DNA from: Acanthornis magna
Lineage: Eukaryota; Chordata; Aves; Passeriformes; Acanthizidae
Length of the DNA: 64,000 nt
Reading direction: 5' to 3'
Assembly (NCBI GenBank): GCA_036785705.1
Contig: JAWUZG010000135.1
Location: 2,604,001-2,668,000 of the forward strand
The stretch's first letter is position 1. The number at the start of each line of letters is the position of its first letter. Under the pieces are notes generated by a model. The model saw only the letters and a list, made by a program, of their open reading frames with translations. It was not told where the DNA came from and made no database searches. This document shows, in pieces, positions 43,334 through 54,667 of this stretch. The position numbers and the translations under genes are program-made.

Positions 43334-46285
43334 GTAAGTGGTGTAAGCATCATGGCAGTCATCTCGTTTTGTTCTTTCACAAAACTTCTTTGTACCACTT
43401 TGTGACCTTGTGACAAGAGACGATTGCTGTGCACAGAGCCAGAGTGTGCATTTGTAACTCACCACACTGCAGCAGTCACACATTGCCTGCTGCATTTTGG
43501 TACGTTTGGTAGGTGGCAAGTTTCTGAAGGTGCATGGACATGGGGGAGGGGCTGGGGGGGCACAGGTGTGCAGGTCTTCACTTTGTTTCCATGTACAGAA
43601 GCTGGAAACGGTGAGGTGTTTTAATAGACCATATTTCAGGTTAGGAGTAATGTAAAAAACCTGACCCTTTGTTGCTGCTGTAGATTTGTGCAGAAAACTG
43701 CCCAGGGCTAAGGAGTGGCGTGTGGTTCTGAGGAAACAGACCTAAGAAAAGAGAGCAGTCTTCTAGCACAGAGACTCGGAATTCTGTAGCTAGTTGATTT
43801 CTGCTGTCCCAAATCTCGCAGGCTCCTCCCTGCTGGATGTGAGAGCAGTTACGTTGTTGCAGCTGTGGGTGAGGACCCCCGGTGAGGTCCTGTCCGCCCA
43901 GTCAGGCACCAGCTGCAGCTCCAGCTGGATGGCACAGGACCTGCTGCAGGCTCCAAACCTGGCAGCTGTCCTCCACCATTCATCAGTCACTTAATTCTGG
44001 AGTGGTTTTGTGACAGTAGGAGGATAATCACTGTGTGTAGTTTGTACACGAGTTAGGTTTCCGGCCCTAGTTCCTCAGACCTTCGATCCATGAATGTGTC
44101 TGTCTATGCCTAAAGTCACTTGTAGCATCAGTGAGATTTTCTGGGCTTCATAAGGAAGGATTGCCTCTTTTGAAGTATCTGGTGTTAATACCAGCATTCA
44201 GTAGCTACCTAGTGATCCGTAAGCGCTCTGCAGCTTAGGGATTTAGGAATACTTTGAAACAGCTTTTATTTTTGTGTGATATTTAATAAAACTTTGCATG
44301 TCAGAGTGATCAGCTCAGTGGAACAGAGCTTTATGCCATAATTTTTATGAGCTCATCTTGAATGCTTATTTATCCTTTCATGCTTACAATAGAAAGAAAG
44401 GGCAGAATATGTTTTTGCTAGACAAACGAAAATCAGAATTAAAGACTTCTGTGCTTAGTGTTCCGTAAACATGTTTGTATTATTTTTATATGATACATCA
44501 CACTGACAACTCACTTATATATGTGTGTGTATATATATATTATGTGTGTGTATTTATATGTATACAGAGACACACATCAAGTATTTGCGTAATCTGCAAA
44601 GAAAGCTTGAAATTACTTGCTTTGACAGGAAGTTTCAGAATATGCCCTGTCATAGAAGATAGTGATAGATAGCTCTTCTCCGTCTTTTCACGGAGAAACT
44701 TCTCTCAGAGCTTAGAATTGAAATAAAACACCGCTTCCTGCATTGGCACTGCAGAGAGTAACAGTTTGTGTCTTCTGCAAGTGAAAATTTCCATGTTGCA
44801 AATATAATTATTGACACATAAAACTAAACCCTAAAACTGAACTAGTGCTGCCCAGTACATTCCCATGAAAGCAGAGCTACTTTTCAGTGATGCGGAGTGG
44901 GAGGTTGGGTCAGGTGCCAGAGTCATGATAACTGTATAGTCACAGTACCAGCCAAGCAGGGATTCCTGCTGCTCCCCAGCCTGAAAACACAAGTTTCTGC
45001 CTCCACAGCCCGTGGCTACTGAAGTCCTTCACAGAGCTGGTGTTGTTTTATACATCATGGCATCCCATAGTAGTAGATTAACCACAGAAGGGTAATAATT
45101 ACTCTAATGGTGGGTTTTAGACCTCTTTGGAGTCCGAGTCCTTTCTGAGTGCATTTTTCAGTAGTCTCTAGGTTCTTCCCATAGTATGGGGAGCATGGTG
45201 GGCACAATCTATAGCAGAGCCTATAGTAGATCCTCTTAACTCCTGCTTGACTGGAAGGCATGTCTGGGGTTTTTTTTAATGGTTTGCTCAGCTCACTGCC
45301 TGCTCCCTGAACTCTTGGATGTATTTCCATGTATTTCCATCTCCCATGAGCTGGGAAACATGCCGAGACGCTACAGCCCAAGCTCAGTATTGCACCATTT
45401 CAGCATTATCCAGCAGGGCACTAGAGAGATGAGCAGTGCTCGGTGCACTGTGAAAATCTTCGAGCAGAATGGGAAGTTTTCCTCGGAAGTTGTATGTCTC
45501 CAACACCATAGACTTCCTTCTGTGAGCACTGCAACATAGTCCAGCGCTAATCTAAGTTAAATTTCAGAATGGAAGACTGCATTTGAATGGATGTTTGACT
45601 GTCTTTCAAACTGTATCTTCCAGCAGTGCCAGCAGGTTCTTTTTTGATCCTGTTTTATCTTGCAGTTTCCAGTGTTGAGAGTTTCCTTGAAAGCTGTTTG
45701 CACACTTTATATGCGAGATGGATTCAAAGTAATTTGTGCTTGGTCTTGCAGCTTCCTCTAGAGACTTCGTCATGATCATTGCATTAAAGAGACTGACATG
45801 TTCGGCATTCTCATGGCAGAAGCTCCTTACATCCTTAGTTGAAAAAGCAGTGTTAGTGAGCCCAGAAACCTAAACTGAACCCTAAGATACTCTGTCATTT
45901 GTTTTCTTGAGGGTATTTATCATGTCAAGACCAAATATCTGCACCTGAACATAGGATTTTTGAAGCATGTTTCTGTACTTTAAATCTCTTCTTGGGTGTC
46001 TGCTCATCACTTTGTGACCGTACTCATCGTGCTGGAGTCCAGCAGTCTCACTGCAGACAAGACCCAAGTCCATTTCTGTGTACTGAGATCTGTATGGCTG
46101 CAGTACAGGAAAAGCCATTCCATGCTTGGATCCAGCTGATTTGCCTGACAGCTGCAGTAGGGTGCTGATAAATCTGCTCGGTATTCTGCTCAGGGTGAAG
46201 CCAGCCCACTGCTGAGGTGGGCTGTGCCATTCAGCTTTCTATGCAGAGCATCTCCAAAAAAGTAGCAGGTCAGTCGCGGTGGTTT
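43334..46285. other. SEMA4D sequence 3' of last recognisable exon
   Basis: About 3 kb, presumably intron 11, ending at the ERV-B LTR. It holds a short TG/TA microsatellite at 44,519-44,570. I searched for the next SEMA4D exon (GNRFVYAG...) and the PSI Cys cluster and found neither. Confidence 0.5.
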
Positions 46286-46955
46286 TGAATTATTAAAATG
46301 CAGATATAGATCCAATATCAATATCCACCTGAGACGGACAAAGACTCTCTAACTTGTTAAGGTTAGAAAGTGTATGTTTATTTCAGCACCGGAGAGCTGC
46401 AGGGATAGCTCCCAAATGTACAGCTCCAAAGTAACAATGCAACATAGAACTTATTTATCTATAACAAAAATGCATATTTAACATAAGCGCCTCCCATTCC
46501 CCGCTTCATATGGAAATTACCAAAAAGTCATTAAGCATGCACAGTTCCTGCAATGGAATTGGGTCGGTGGTTGTTAATTTGAGTCTGAGGGCTGCTTTGG
46601 ATGAAGTAATATGAGTCTTCCTCAGTGTGACCTTCTTACTTTGTTGATTTTTGACAATACATTTGACCCTGGAAAACTCCCAATGCTCTCTTCTATTGCT
46701 TCTAAGTAGGTTGCATCTGGGCAAAATTTGTAACTGTCTAGGCTCTCCTTTGAACCTCTTTTCTTAAGATTATTAATTGTCTATTCTAAGCACAGCTGAG
46801 TAAATATCAAATAATCAAAGGGCTACTCTGCATTTAATCATTAATTTCTTTCTAACTGAGTTCTGCATCTTTTTCTGTTCTAGTTAATTTTAACAAAACT
46901 AACTTTTATCTAAAATCTCTACACTTAAGTGTCTTAAAGAAAACCCTATGTTTCA
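46286..46955 (-). mobile_element. ERV-B 3' LTR
   Basis: About 670 bp ending at CCCTATGTTTCA (plus strand). On the minus strand it is preceded by the polypurine tract AAAAGAGAAGTGGGGAATG. A second LTR of the same family is at 54,008-54,667, same orientation. Alignable along its whole length with scattered substitutions and small indels. Confidence 0.85.
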
Positions 46956-46993
46956 TTCCCCACTTCTCTTTTACGATGAGTGAATTCTTTTAC

Positions 46994-49066
46994 TCAATAT
47001 GGAGACTCCTCCTCATCTATCCATGCTGTATGGCTATTGTCTCTTAAGACTAGGACATACGCTTTGGAGAGCGATGTTAAAGCGGCTATTTTTCGCAAAA
47101 TCTTCCAATTCCAAAGAAGCGTCACAACAGATAGGGTTAAACTAATACCTACTAAAAAGAGTAATACAACAACAGGATGAATCAAGGCATTTAGTACACC
47201 AGTTGCTGTTGGAGACCATCCAAAGAGCACATCCCACCAATGATGAGACAAGTGTCCTTCAAATTGCTTGAAAACAGTTTGAATTGTTTCCGTGTCATGG
47301 TGTATTGTAATTAGAGTCTTTTTCCCTGCTTCTCTAATTTCTTTCAAAATTCCTTGTAATTCTGGGTGTTTTAGCAGTTGGGTGACTAGTGTTAAGTTCA
47401 TTCCTATGGGCACTGGCAAGATTTCCTGTACGGTAGTCAGGCTCGCTTTTATATACTAGTGTGATATTACAGGTGCCTGATAGGAAAAGTCACATCCTTC
47501 AACTTTTGTGAAGTTACAAATGCATAAATTGAATTGAGTCTCATTTACAACCAGGTTGTCTATCATTATGGTGGGACATGCTGTCCTGAGACAGACACAA
47601 CCTTGTCCAGCATACACCAGCTGAGTCATTTGGTTGACTGAATGCACTTCAAAGTTACAAATGCTTTGATCTGTATCTAAACAAGTATCTTTGTCTTCTT
47701 CTGGGATTCCTTCACATATGTATCTTAACTGCTCTTTCATTGAGCAAGACTCTAGGTTGATGGTTTGCCATTGTCCTTTATTCTCTTGTGCCCATGTTCT
47801 ATGTTTAGAGGGGTATAGTACAGTTCCTTCATGATTTAATCCTAGAGGAAGTATTGGATATATCAGGCTAACTGATGCATTATGAATAGTCAGGACAAAG
47901 GCTGTGACTATATTTGTCACGGGGTCATATGTAAAATTGACTAAAACCCACCAAGACTGAAGTTCTTTTTCAATTTCAGAGGCATCGTCCCAAACAATTT
48001 TACGAATTTCAACGGGGAAGATCCCTACTTCACCTTCTCTGATAACTGAAGCAGCTACAGATTGCACCCATAGTTGTGCTTGAGTGCAGCCAAGGGCTAA
48101 GGAAATATTTTTGCTGGCTACACCGAGAGCACTGATTATTACTTCATGGTCTAGCTCTTCCATGGTCTCCCACTCTGGCAATACTTTGGACAATTTCCAA
48201 TGATCATTACCTAAAGCCAACAAGGAAGATTGCAATGGCTGCTGTAATTTAACTAAATCACTCCCCACTGTGGCCAATTTGTTAATTAATACTTCTGAAT
48301 CAATTGCATTTACGACTCCCAATCCTGTCCCCAACAGTCCTGTAAGGTCCCTTTTAGTTTTGAAGTTATAAGGTATACGGTGTCGGAGCCAATTGCTCCA
48401 GTCTGTAGAGGGATTTTTGAGAAACGGGGCACACTCTGGCCGAGTGGCAGATATGTTTACTTGCATCCCCATTTCTACTCTTTTTAAGGACCATTCTAGG
48501 TTAGTTAACAGCTTTTGAAGTCCAGTTTTCTTAATAGCATATGGCCCAATTTTCATAACTGTGGGAACTAGGGACTGCCTCTTTTTGGATGCCTGAATCG
48601 TGGTCTTGACTTTTCTTGGTGCTGGTTTGGTTACTTCACCTTGATTTTCATAGGGCTTTGTACAAACTTGGGTGAGGTTGAAGTCAATGAAATATGCTCT
48701 TTTTGCGTACCCCTCTATTTTAAATCTGAACTCAGGGCACGTACTCAAGCATTTGTCACAACATTCAGGACCAAGTCGGATGAGTTCCATGGGTGTTTGA
48801 GAAGTCTCACGGAACCCATCGTGCACAAAAGCATATTCACAACCCAGAATATTTTTCCCTTCCCATACACTTGCATTTGTAACTCTGAGCATCTTGTTCA
48901 GAGCCTTTCGGGAGTGTGGATCATATGCCTTCCCTTGGCATCGGTATACTCCTGTTGCATTGTACCTGAGTGGTGTTGCCTTGATTCCTGTCACAATAAT
49001 GACAAGGACTACTAAAATTCTCACTTTACACATTATGTTCATAACACCTACAAGTCCACTATTCAC
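46994..49066 (-). pseudogene. ERV-B env, long frame broken by one stop
   Basis: A 536-codon open frame (49,066-47,456) starts with a hydrophobic leader (VRILVVLVIIVTGIKA). It has CCDKC-type Cys clusters, N-glycosylation sites and a furin-like KTKR followed by a Gly/Leu-rich segment (DLTGLLGTGLGVV) near 48,360. It stops at TAG (47,456-47,458) and continues in the same frame for 153 codons with a membrane anchor (VVVLLFLVGISLTLSVVTLL) to 46,994. The part after KTKR is about 450 residues, far longer than a usual retroviral TM subunit. Family not identified. Confidence 0.75.
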
Positions 49067-49070
49067 TTTT

Positions 49071-49750
49071 TCAGGTCAGCTTCAGCTTCAGTTCATCTTC
49101 ACCTGGTGTTACTCTCCAAATTCTGTCAAGAGCCTTCTTCACTCGGGAATGGTGAATCCAGGCTTTCTGTTCCTTGATCTTGATCGCAGTGAAGGTCGTG
49201 AGGAGCACTTGGAATGGTCCCTCCCGCTGCGGTTCTAGGATCTTCTCTGCAAAAGACTTAACATACACATAATATCCAGGTTGTACATCGTGTACTGGCC
49301 CATCTAGTTCCCTGTTTTGGGCTCCAGCCACATATTTCTCAATTTTTCCAAGCTGTTTATTCAGAGCTACTATGCATCTGTGTAGGGTCTTTTCTTCCAC
49401 TTGGATGGGTGAAGTGCCTTCTTGGACTGCATATGGCCTCCCATACAATATTTCAAAGGGACTCAATTTTAATTTTGTTATCGGTTTTGTCCAAATTCCT
49501 ACGAACGCTAATGGGAGGGCCTGGGGCCAAGGCATTGCTGTCCCGGCCCACAGCCTTTCCCAATTTGTCCAATTTTAGGCTTTGGGGTATTTTTAGGATT
49601 AGTTCGGAGGCAAAGACTACACTGACGAGTTACCAATATTACTGTGCTCTGCAATTTCCTGGCTATGATTTTTTCTTTCAAATAATTGTACAGAGCATCT
49701 ATACCCCAATGTGTTTTCTCATGTTCTTTCTGCACTAATGACCACAGCAA
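49071..49750 (-). pseudogene. ERV-B integrase with deleted core
   Basis: Minus strand: the zinc domain (HEKTHWGIDALYNYL, then CSLCLR) at 49,750-49,620 runs within about 80 bp into the region after the core (LPLAFVGIWTKP, SPFEILYGRPY) and then the GPY/F end (REGPFQVLLTTFTAIKI, WIHHSRVKKALD). The DDE catalytic core between them is missing. Upstream pol, protease and gag are absent. Confidence 0.8.
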
Positions 49751-50039
49751 ATAGGTGTTGGGGAAGAAGAAATAGGAAAGTCTTATGGAAATTATTGCCT
49801 AGCAAAAGATGCTAAGAATATTAAAACCTTAGGGGAGATTGAGATGAAGACAAGTTTTGAAATACCAATCAGGGAATAGCTAGAGGGAAGACATTCCAGC
49901 CTATTGTCTTCTAAACAGCTACTCTAGGGTGGATCCAAAAGTCAGCTGATCTTAATCAACCCAGCAGAAGTTGAAGAACCAGTTTTTCAGGATTTAAATA
50001 TGTAGCAGCCTATGGTAATACAAAGACACTCATAGGCTA
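49751..50039. other. Unassigned sequence at the ERV-B 5' break
   Basis: About 290 bp between the truncated integrase and the GC-rich unit. It shows no recognisable pol sequence; it may be LTR or leader of another element. Confidence 0.3.
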
Positions 50040-50785
50040 TAGCTCCGCTCCGCGCCCGGCTGGGCCGAGCCGAGCTTAGCTGAACCGAGCCGAGCTTAGC
50101 TGGCGTCGGGGTCCCCTCCCCACCTCGGCCTCGTCCGCTTTGGCGGCTGCCAGGCAGTGGGGACAAGGACGGGCAGGGGGAGGCTTTCCACGAAGCCGGG
50201 ACAGCAGCAGCTCTTGGGAGTCCCCCCTTCCTCCTACTCCTCCTCCTGCGCGGGGGAGTTTTGGGAGGCACGGGGGAGAGCGGCAGGGGCAGGGCAGGGA
50301 GGAGCACCCCAAAGTGCCCCAAAGCTTGTCCACGGCTGGGGAGGTGTTGGGGGAAGGTGGAATCGGGACACAGCATGTCCCAGCAGCAGCTAGGTGCCCA
50401 GGCAGGGCCGGCACTGCAGCCAAGTGAAACAAAGGTTCCGACCAAATTTGCCCCGCCCTGATGCCACAAGAAGCCCGGAGATGGGCTGGGGGCAGGCAAA
50501 GGGGTTGGCTCAGCCTTGATTTTTTCCCCCTGTGTGCCACGAGAGAGCACAAAATGCACCTGCATGCCATGTGCGGAGGGGGCTGTCCTGGAGCAGAGCC
50601 ATTTCCCCTGGCAAGCCGTGAGCCCCTGGCCAGCCACGGGTACCGGGGCAGGGTCCTGCCAGCACCTCTGCAAGGCAGGAGAGACGAGCCCACCTGGAGC
50701 AGGTTGCTGCTAGCACCAATGATTCCATGGGCTTCCACAAGGCTCTCCCGGCTTGTCAAAGGCGCCCCAGTGTCCCTCTGTTGCC
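50040..50785 (+). repeat. GC-rich unit, copy 1 (partial)
   Basis: About 745 bp, nearly identical in direct orientation to 53,290-54,003 and present inverted at about 59,447-60,180. It contains TTAGCTGGCGTCGGGGTCCC, a CCCCAAAGTGCCCCAAAGC block and GCTTGTCAAAGGC. Long GC-driven open frames on both strands carry no known domain. Confidence 0.85.
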
Positions 50786-50859
50786 TTTTTCAGCCTAGAA
50801 GTGAAAGTCCATTCTGGATGAAAGTTCCATGTGGATTTGGAGGCCAAATCTGAGTCGGG

Positions 50860-51425
50860 ATTAGCAGCTGTGCAGATAACAGGCACGGATAAGGGAACCA
50901 TTGAAATGGCCGCATCTTGATTTGTATCCGCTTTTGTCTTCTAGCTGTTTCAGAAGCACAGGTGTTCTTCACTCTGGAGCAGTGAATTGCGGGTCCTCTG
51001 GCCGTAACCTCGCCTTCAGTGAGGGTCATCGGGACTTGGAACGGTGCTCTGGACTTGGTTGGTAAAGTGCCTGTTTTTCCATGGAGCACAGCTTCAGTCT
51101 CCAGGCAGGAAGAGGTGGGCAGGTGCGTGTGGAGAAGGTGACGAATGTGCAGAGTTTCGGCAAAGTGGAACTTCCAAGCTGTTCGATACCTTGGCAAGGT
51201 AAGCTGCTTTCTCATCTTGCCATTTTTCTTGCCAGAGACTTCACTTGCTATGGCCTGCCACGCAATATTTCCTAAATATTTCCTCCTGTTGTCTCTCTCC
51301 GCCTGGGTTGTACGCGGACTCTCTGGAAGGCTTGAGGCCAGGCCTGAACCTATGTCTTGGATGTTTTTGACCACTTGGAGTCCTCTGTGTTTTGAGGCTT
51401 CCATTGACACGTTCAGCCTTAGCAC
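50860..51425 (-). pseudogene. Retroviral integrase C-terminal fragment
   Basis: A 211-residue minus-strand frame contains APFQVPMTLTEGEVTARGPA and IHCSRVKNT, a degenerate version of the GPFQVLLTT...WIHxSRVK integrase end seen in ERV-A and ERV-B. It is a third, independent class I ERV remnant with no flanking pol or env recognisable. Confidence 0.55.
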
Positions 51426-51975
51426 CTTCCTTTCTTTCTCTCTTTCTCTTTTTCTTTCTCACTTTCTTTCTTTCTCTCTTTCTCTTTTTCTTTCTCACTT
51501 TCTTTCTTTCTCTCTTTCTCTCTCTTTCCCTCTCTCTCTCTCTTTTTTCTTTCATTCTTTTCCTCTTTCTTTCTTGCTTTCTTTATCTCTCTCTTTCTCT
51601 CTATCTTTCCCTTTCTTTCTTTCTTTCTTTCCCTCATTCTCTCTTTCTCTCTTTCAATCTTTATCACTCTCTTAATCTCTCTTTCTATCTTTCTCTCCTT
51701 CCTTCCTTCCTCTCTTTCTTTCTCTCTTTCTTTCTCTCTTTCTTTCTCTCTTCCCCTCTTTCTTTCTTAATTCCTCTCTTTCTCTCTATCTTTCTCTCTT
51801 TCTCTACTTCTTTCATTCTCTCTTTCTCTCTATATTCTCCCTTTCTTTCTTTCTCTCTCTCTTTCATTCTTTCTTTTTCTTTCTCCTTCCTTCTTTCTTT
51901 CCTTCTGCACCTTCCCTCCCTCCCTTCCTCCCTTCCTCTCTTTCTTTCTCTCTTTCTTTTCCTCTCTTGTTTTCT
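51420..51975 (+). repeat. (CTTT)n / (CTCT)n pyrimidine microsatellite
   Basis: About 555 bp almost free of purines on the plus strand, built from CTTT, CTCT and CCTT units. The Lys/Arg/Glu-rich frames on the minus strand and Ser/Leu/Phe-rich frames on plus are artefacts of the repeat. Confidence 0.95.
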
Positions 51976-52639
51976 GCCGTCTCCACACTTCCCTGAGGCG
52001 CCGTGGTGCCACAGGGGAGCCTGGCTTCCAATAAAATTCCACGGCGTCAACACAGCCAGCGTCTCCAGGGTGCCTGCCTGTGACACGGTGACACCACCGC
52101 CGTGTCACAATGGCCCCTGGCTTGGGCAAGATCCAGGGTGCCAGTTGGCCCTTGGCTGCGGGAGCAGCTGGCTGGCTGGCTGGGAGCTCCTGCCTGGCCA
52201 GCGCCAGGGGGAGCGGCAGCAGGGCCAGGGCGCACACAGTGTTGTGGCCCCTTCCTCGTGTGCCCACGAGGCCCGAGGCTGGCCCTGCCGCAGGCCTGGT
52301 GGTACGCAAGGCCCGCTGCTGTGAGGCCTTGGCTGTGCAGGTGACAGCGGTGTCCTGGCGTGGAGCATGGCTGCTCCAGGCTGGGGGGGTGGGGAGTGGG
52401 GGCCGCCTGGGGTGGGAAAGCGGCAGGGATGATCCCTTGGCCTGCACACTGTGGTGCAGCTGCCCGTGCCGCGGGAGACTGAGTCCCTGTGCGAGCGAGC
52501 GAGTGAAGGCAGGCAGGCAGCCCTCTCCAGCAGACAGCCAGGGCCCTGCCGTCCCCCCAGCTCCCTGCAAAGGCCAGCTTGGGCAGCTTGGAGGCCAAAA
52601 GGGCAGTGGCAGGCAGTCTGCCGCTCCGACTTGTGTCTA
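51976..52639. other. GC-rich unassigned sequence
   Basis: GC-rich segment between the microsatellite and the second GC-rich unit. It includes stretches such as GGCTGGCTGGCTGGGAGC and GAGCGAGCGAGTGAAGGCAG. Long overlapping open frames on both strands lack any recognisable domain. Confidence 0.35.
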
Positions 52640-54006
52640 GAGGTGAGGCAGAAATGTGCCATTTGGAGGGGGTGGGTGCCCCTTTCCTGCAGTCACAGCC
52701 ACCCCGGGAGCACAGCCGGAGTTGGGCAGGACACGGGGGGAGGGAAAGCTGGGGGGGTGGGAAGGAGCAGGTTGCGCAGCAAAGCCCCGCCCCCGCCAAG
52801 AGGGCAGAATCATTGGCAAGTCACTCCTGGAGGCGCTTGAAAGCCCAGGGGGGCGCTTCCCGATGGAGGGAAGCAGGAGCCCGAGCACTGCCAGGGTGGC
52901 AGCACAAAGGCTGGCCCTGCTCAATCGCCTGCCGGCAACCCCCCCACCTGCCGCCCCGTGGCCTGCCCGAGCCCTCCCTTGGTGCACCGCCTCCCCTGAG
53001 CGTCCTGCAGGGGTGGCGGCGCCCGTGCGCAGCCCCAAAAAGGCTGCATTTCCGGGTGCTGAGCGCTCCCGGCAGGCGGCCACTGGAAAGGGACTTTGCA
53101 TGGTCCCCACTTCTCGGCCCCACGCCGAGCCCACCCCGCTGCCGCTGCCGGTTTCACGGCCCCGCTCCCGGGGTGCCCGTGTCCTCCAAGCGCCCTTTGC
53201 GTTTTTAGCTTGGCCCTTGCTGGCCGCCGTAGGCCACTGCTGCCGGTGGCAGCAGCGCCGGCCGGCGGCCACGCCTCTGTAGCCACGGCAACACCCTCGC
53301 TCCGCTCCACGCCCGGCCGGGCTGAGCCGAGCTTAGCTGGCGTCGGGGTCCCCTCCCCACCTCGGCCTCGTCCGCTTTGGCGGCTGCCAGGCAGCGGGGA
53401 CAAGGACGGGCGGGGGGCGGCTTTCCACAAAGCTGGGACAGCAGCAGCTCTTGGGAGTCCCCCCCTCCTCCTACTCCTCCTCCTGCACGGGGGAGTTTTG
53501 GGAGGCACGGGGGAGAGCGGCAGGGGCGGGGCAGGGAGGAGCGCCCCAAAGTGCCCCAAAGCTTGTCCACGGCTGGGGGAGGTGTTGGGGGAAGGTGGAA
53601 TCGGGACACAGCATGTCCCAGCAGCAGCTAGGTGCCCAGGCAGGGCCGGCACTGCAGCCAAGTGAAACAAAGGTTCCGACCAAATTTGCCCCGCCCTGAT
53701 GCCACAAGAAGCCTGGAGATGGGCTGGGGGCAGGCAAAGGGGCTGGCTCAGCCTTGATTTTTTCCCCCTGTGTGCCACGAGAGAGCACAAAATGAACCTG
53801 CATGCCGTGTGCGGAGGGGGCTGTCCTGGAGCAGAGCCATTTCCCCTGGCAAGCTGTGAGCCCCTGGCCAGCCACGGGTACCGGGGCAGGGTCCTGCCAG
53901 CACCTCTGCAAGGCAGGAGAGACGAGCCCACCTGGAGCAGGTTGCTGCTAGCACCAATGATTCCATGGGCTTCCACAAGGCTCTCCTGGCTTGTCAAAGG
54001 CACCCA
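52640..54006 (+). repeat. GC-rich unit, copy 2 (longest)
   Basis: About 1.36 kb. Its 53,290-54,003 part repeats copy 1; its 52,640-53,290 part is found inverted at 60,180-60,830. It is cut off at GCTTGTCAAAGGC by the LTR at 54,008, whereas copies 1 and 3 continue into CCAGTGTCCCTCTGTTGCC. The 360-residue minus-strand frame across it is GC-driven. Confidence 0.82.
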
Positions 54007-54007
54007 G

Positions 54008-54667
54008 AATTATTAAAGTGCACATATAGATCTAATATCAATATCCACCTGAGACGGACAAAGGCTCTCTAACTTGTTAAGGTTGGAATGTATATGTTTA
54101 TTTCAGCGCTGGAGAGCTTCAGGGATAACTCCCAACTGTACAGCTCTGAAGTTACAATGCAACACAGAACTTATTTATCTATCACAAAAAAGCGTGGTTG
54201 GCATAAGCGCCTCCCATTCCCCGCTTCATATGGAAATTGGGAAAAAGTCATTAAGCATGCAGAGTTCCTGCAATGGAATTGAGTCGGTGGTCGTTAATTT
54301 GAGTCTGAGGGCTGCTTTGGATGAAGTAATATGAGTCTTCCTCAGTGTGACCTTCTTACTTTGTTGATTTTTGACAATACATTTGACCCTGGAAAACTCC
54401 CAATGCTCTCTTCTATTGCTTCTAAGTAGGTTGCATCTGGGCAAAATTTGTAACTGTCTAGGCTCTCCTTTGAACCTCTTTTCTTTAGATTATTAATTGT
54501 CTATTCTAAGCAGACCTGAGTAAATTTCAAATAATCAAAGGGCTACTCTGCATTTAATCATTAATTTCTTTCTGAGTTCTGCATCTTTTTCTATTCTAGT
54601 TGATTTTAACAGAACTTTTATCTAAAATCTCTACATTTAAGTGTCTAAAAGAAAAGCCTGTGTTTCA
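54008..54667 (-). mobile_element. Second LTR of the ERV-B family
   Basis: About 660 bp, homologous over its full length to 46,286-46,955, same orientation. No primer-binding site or retroviral leader adjoins its internal side (the GC-rich unit lies there), and on the other side the pyrimidine tract begins within a few bases. It is a solo LTR, or the 5' LTR of a provirus whose interior was replaced. Confidence 0.85.

Noticed and set aside
44519..44570. TG/TA-rich stretch as a regulatory element
   Set aside because: A short dinucleotide microsatellite in intron sequence with nothing else around it.
51392..52324. 310-codon plus-strand frame over the CTTT microsatellite
   Set aside because: Ser/Leu/Phe low-complexity from the repeat; the non-repeat part has no domain.
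52921..54003. 360-codon and similar frames in the GC-rich units
   Set aside because: Several overlapping frames on both strands are open at once, with no conserved domain and no codon preference; the copies differ by frame-disrupting changes.
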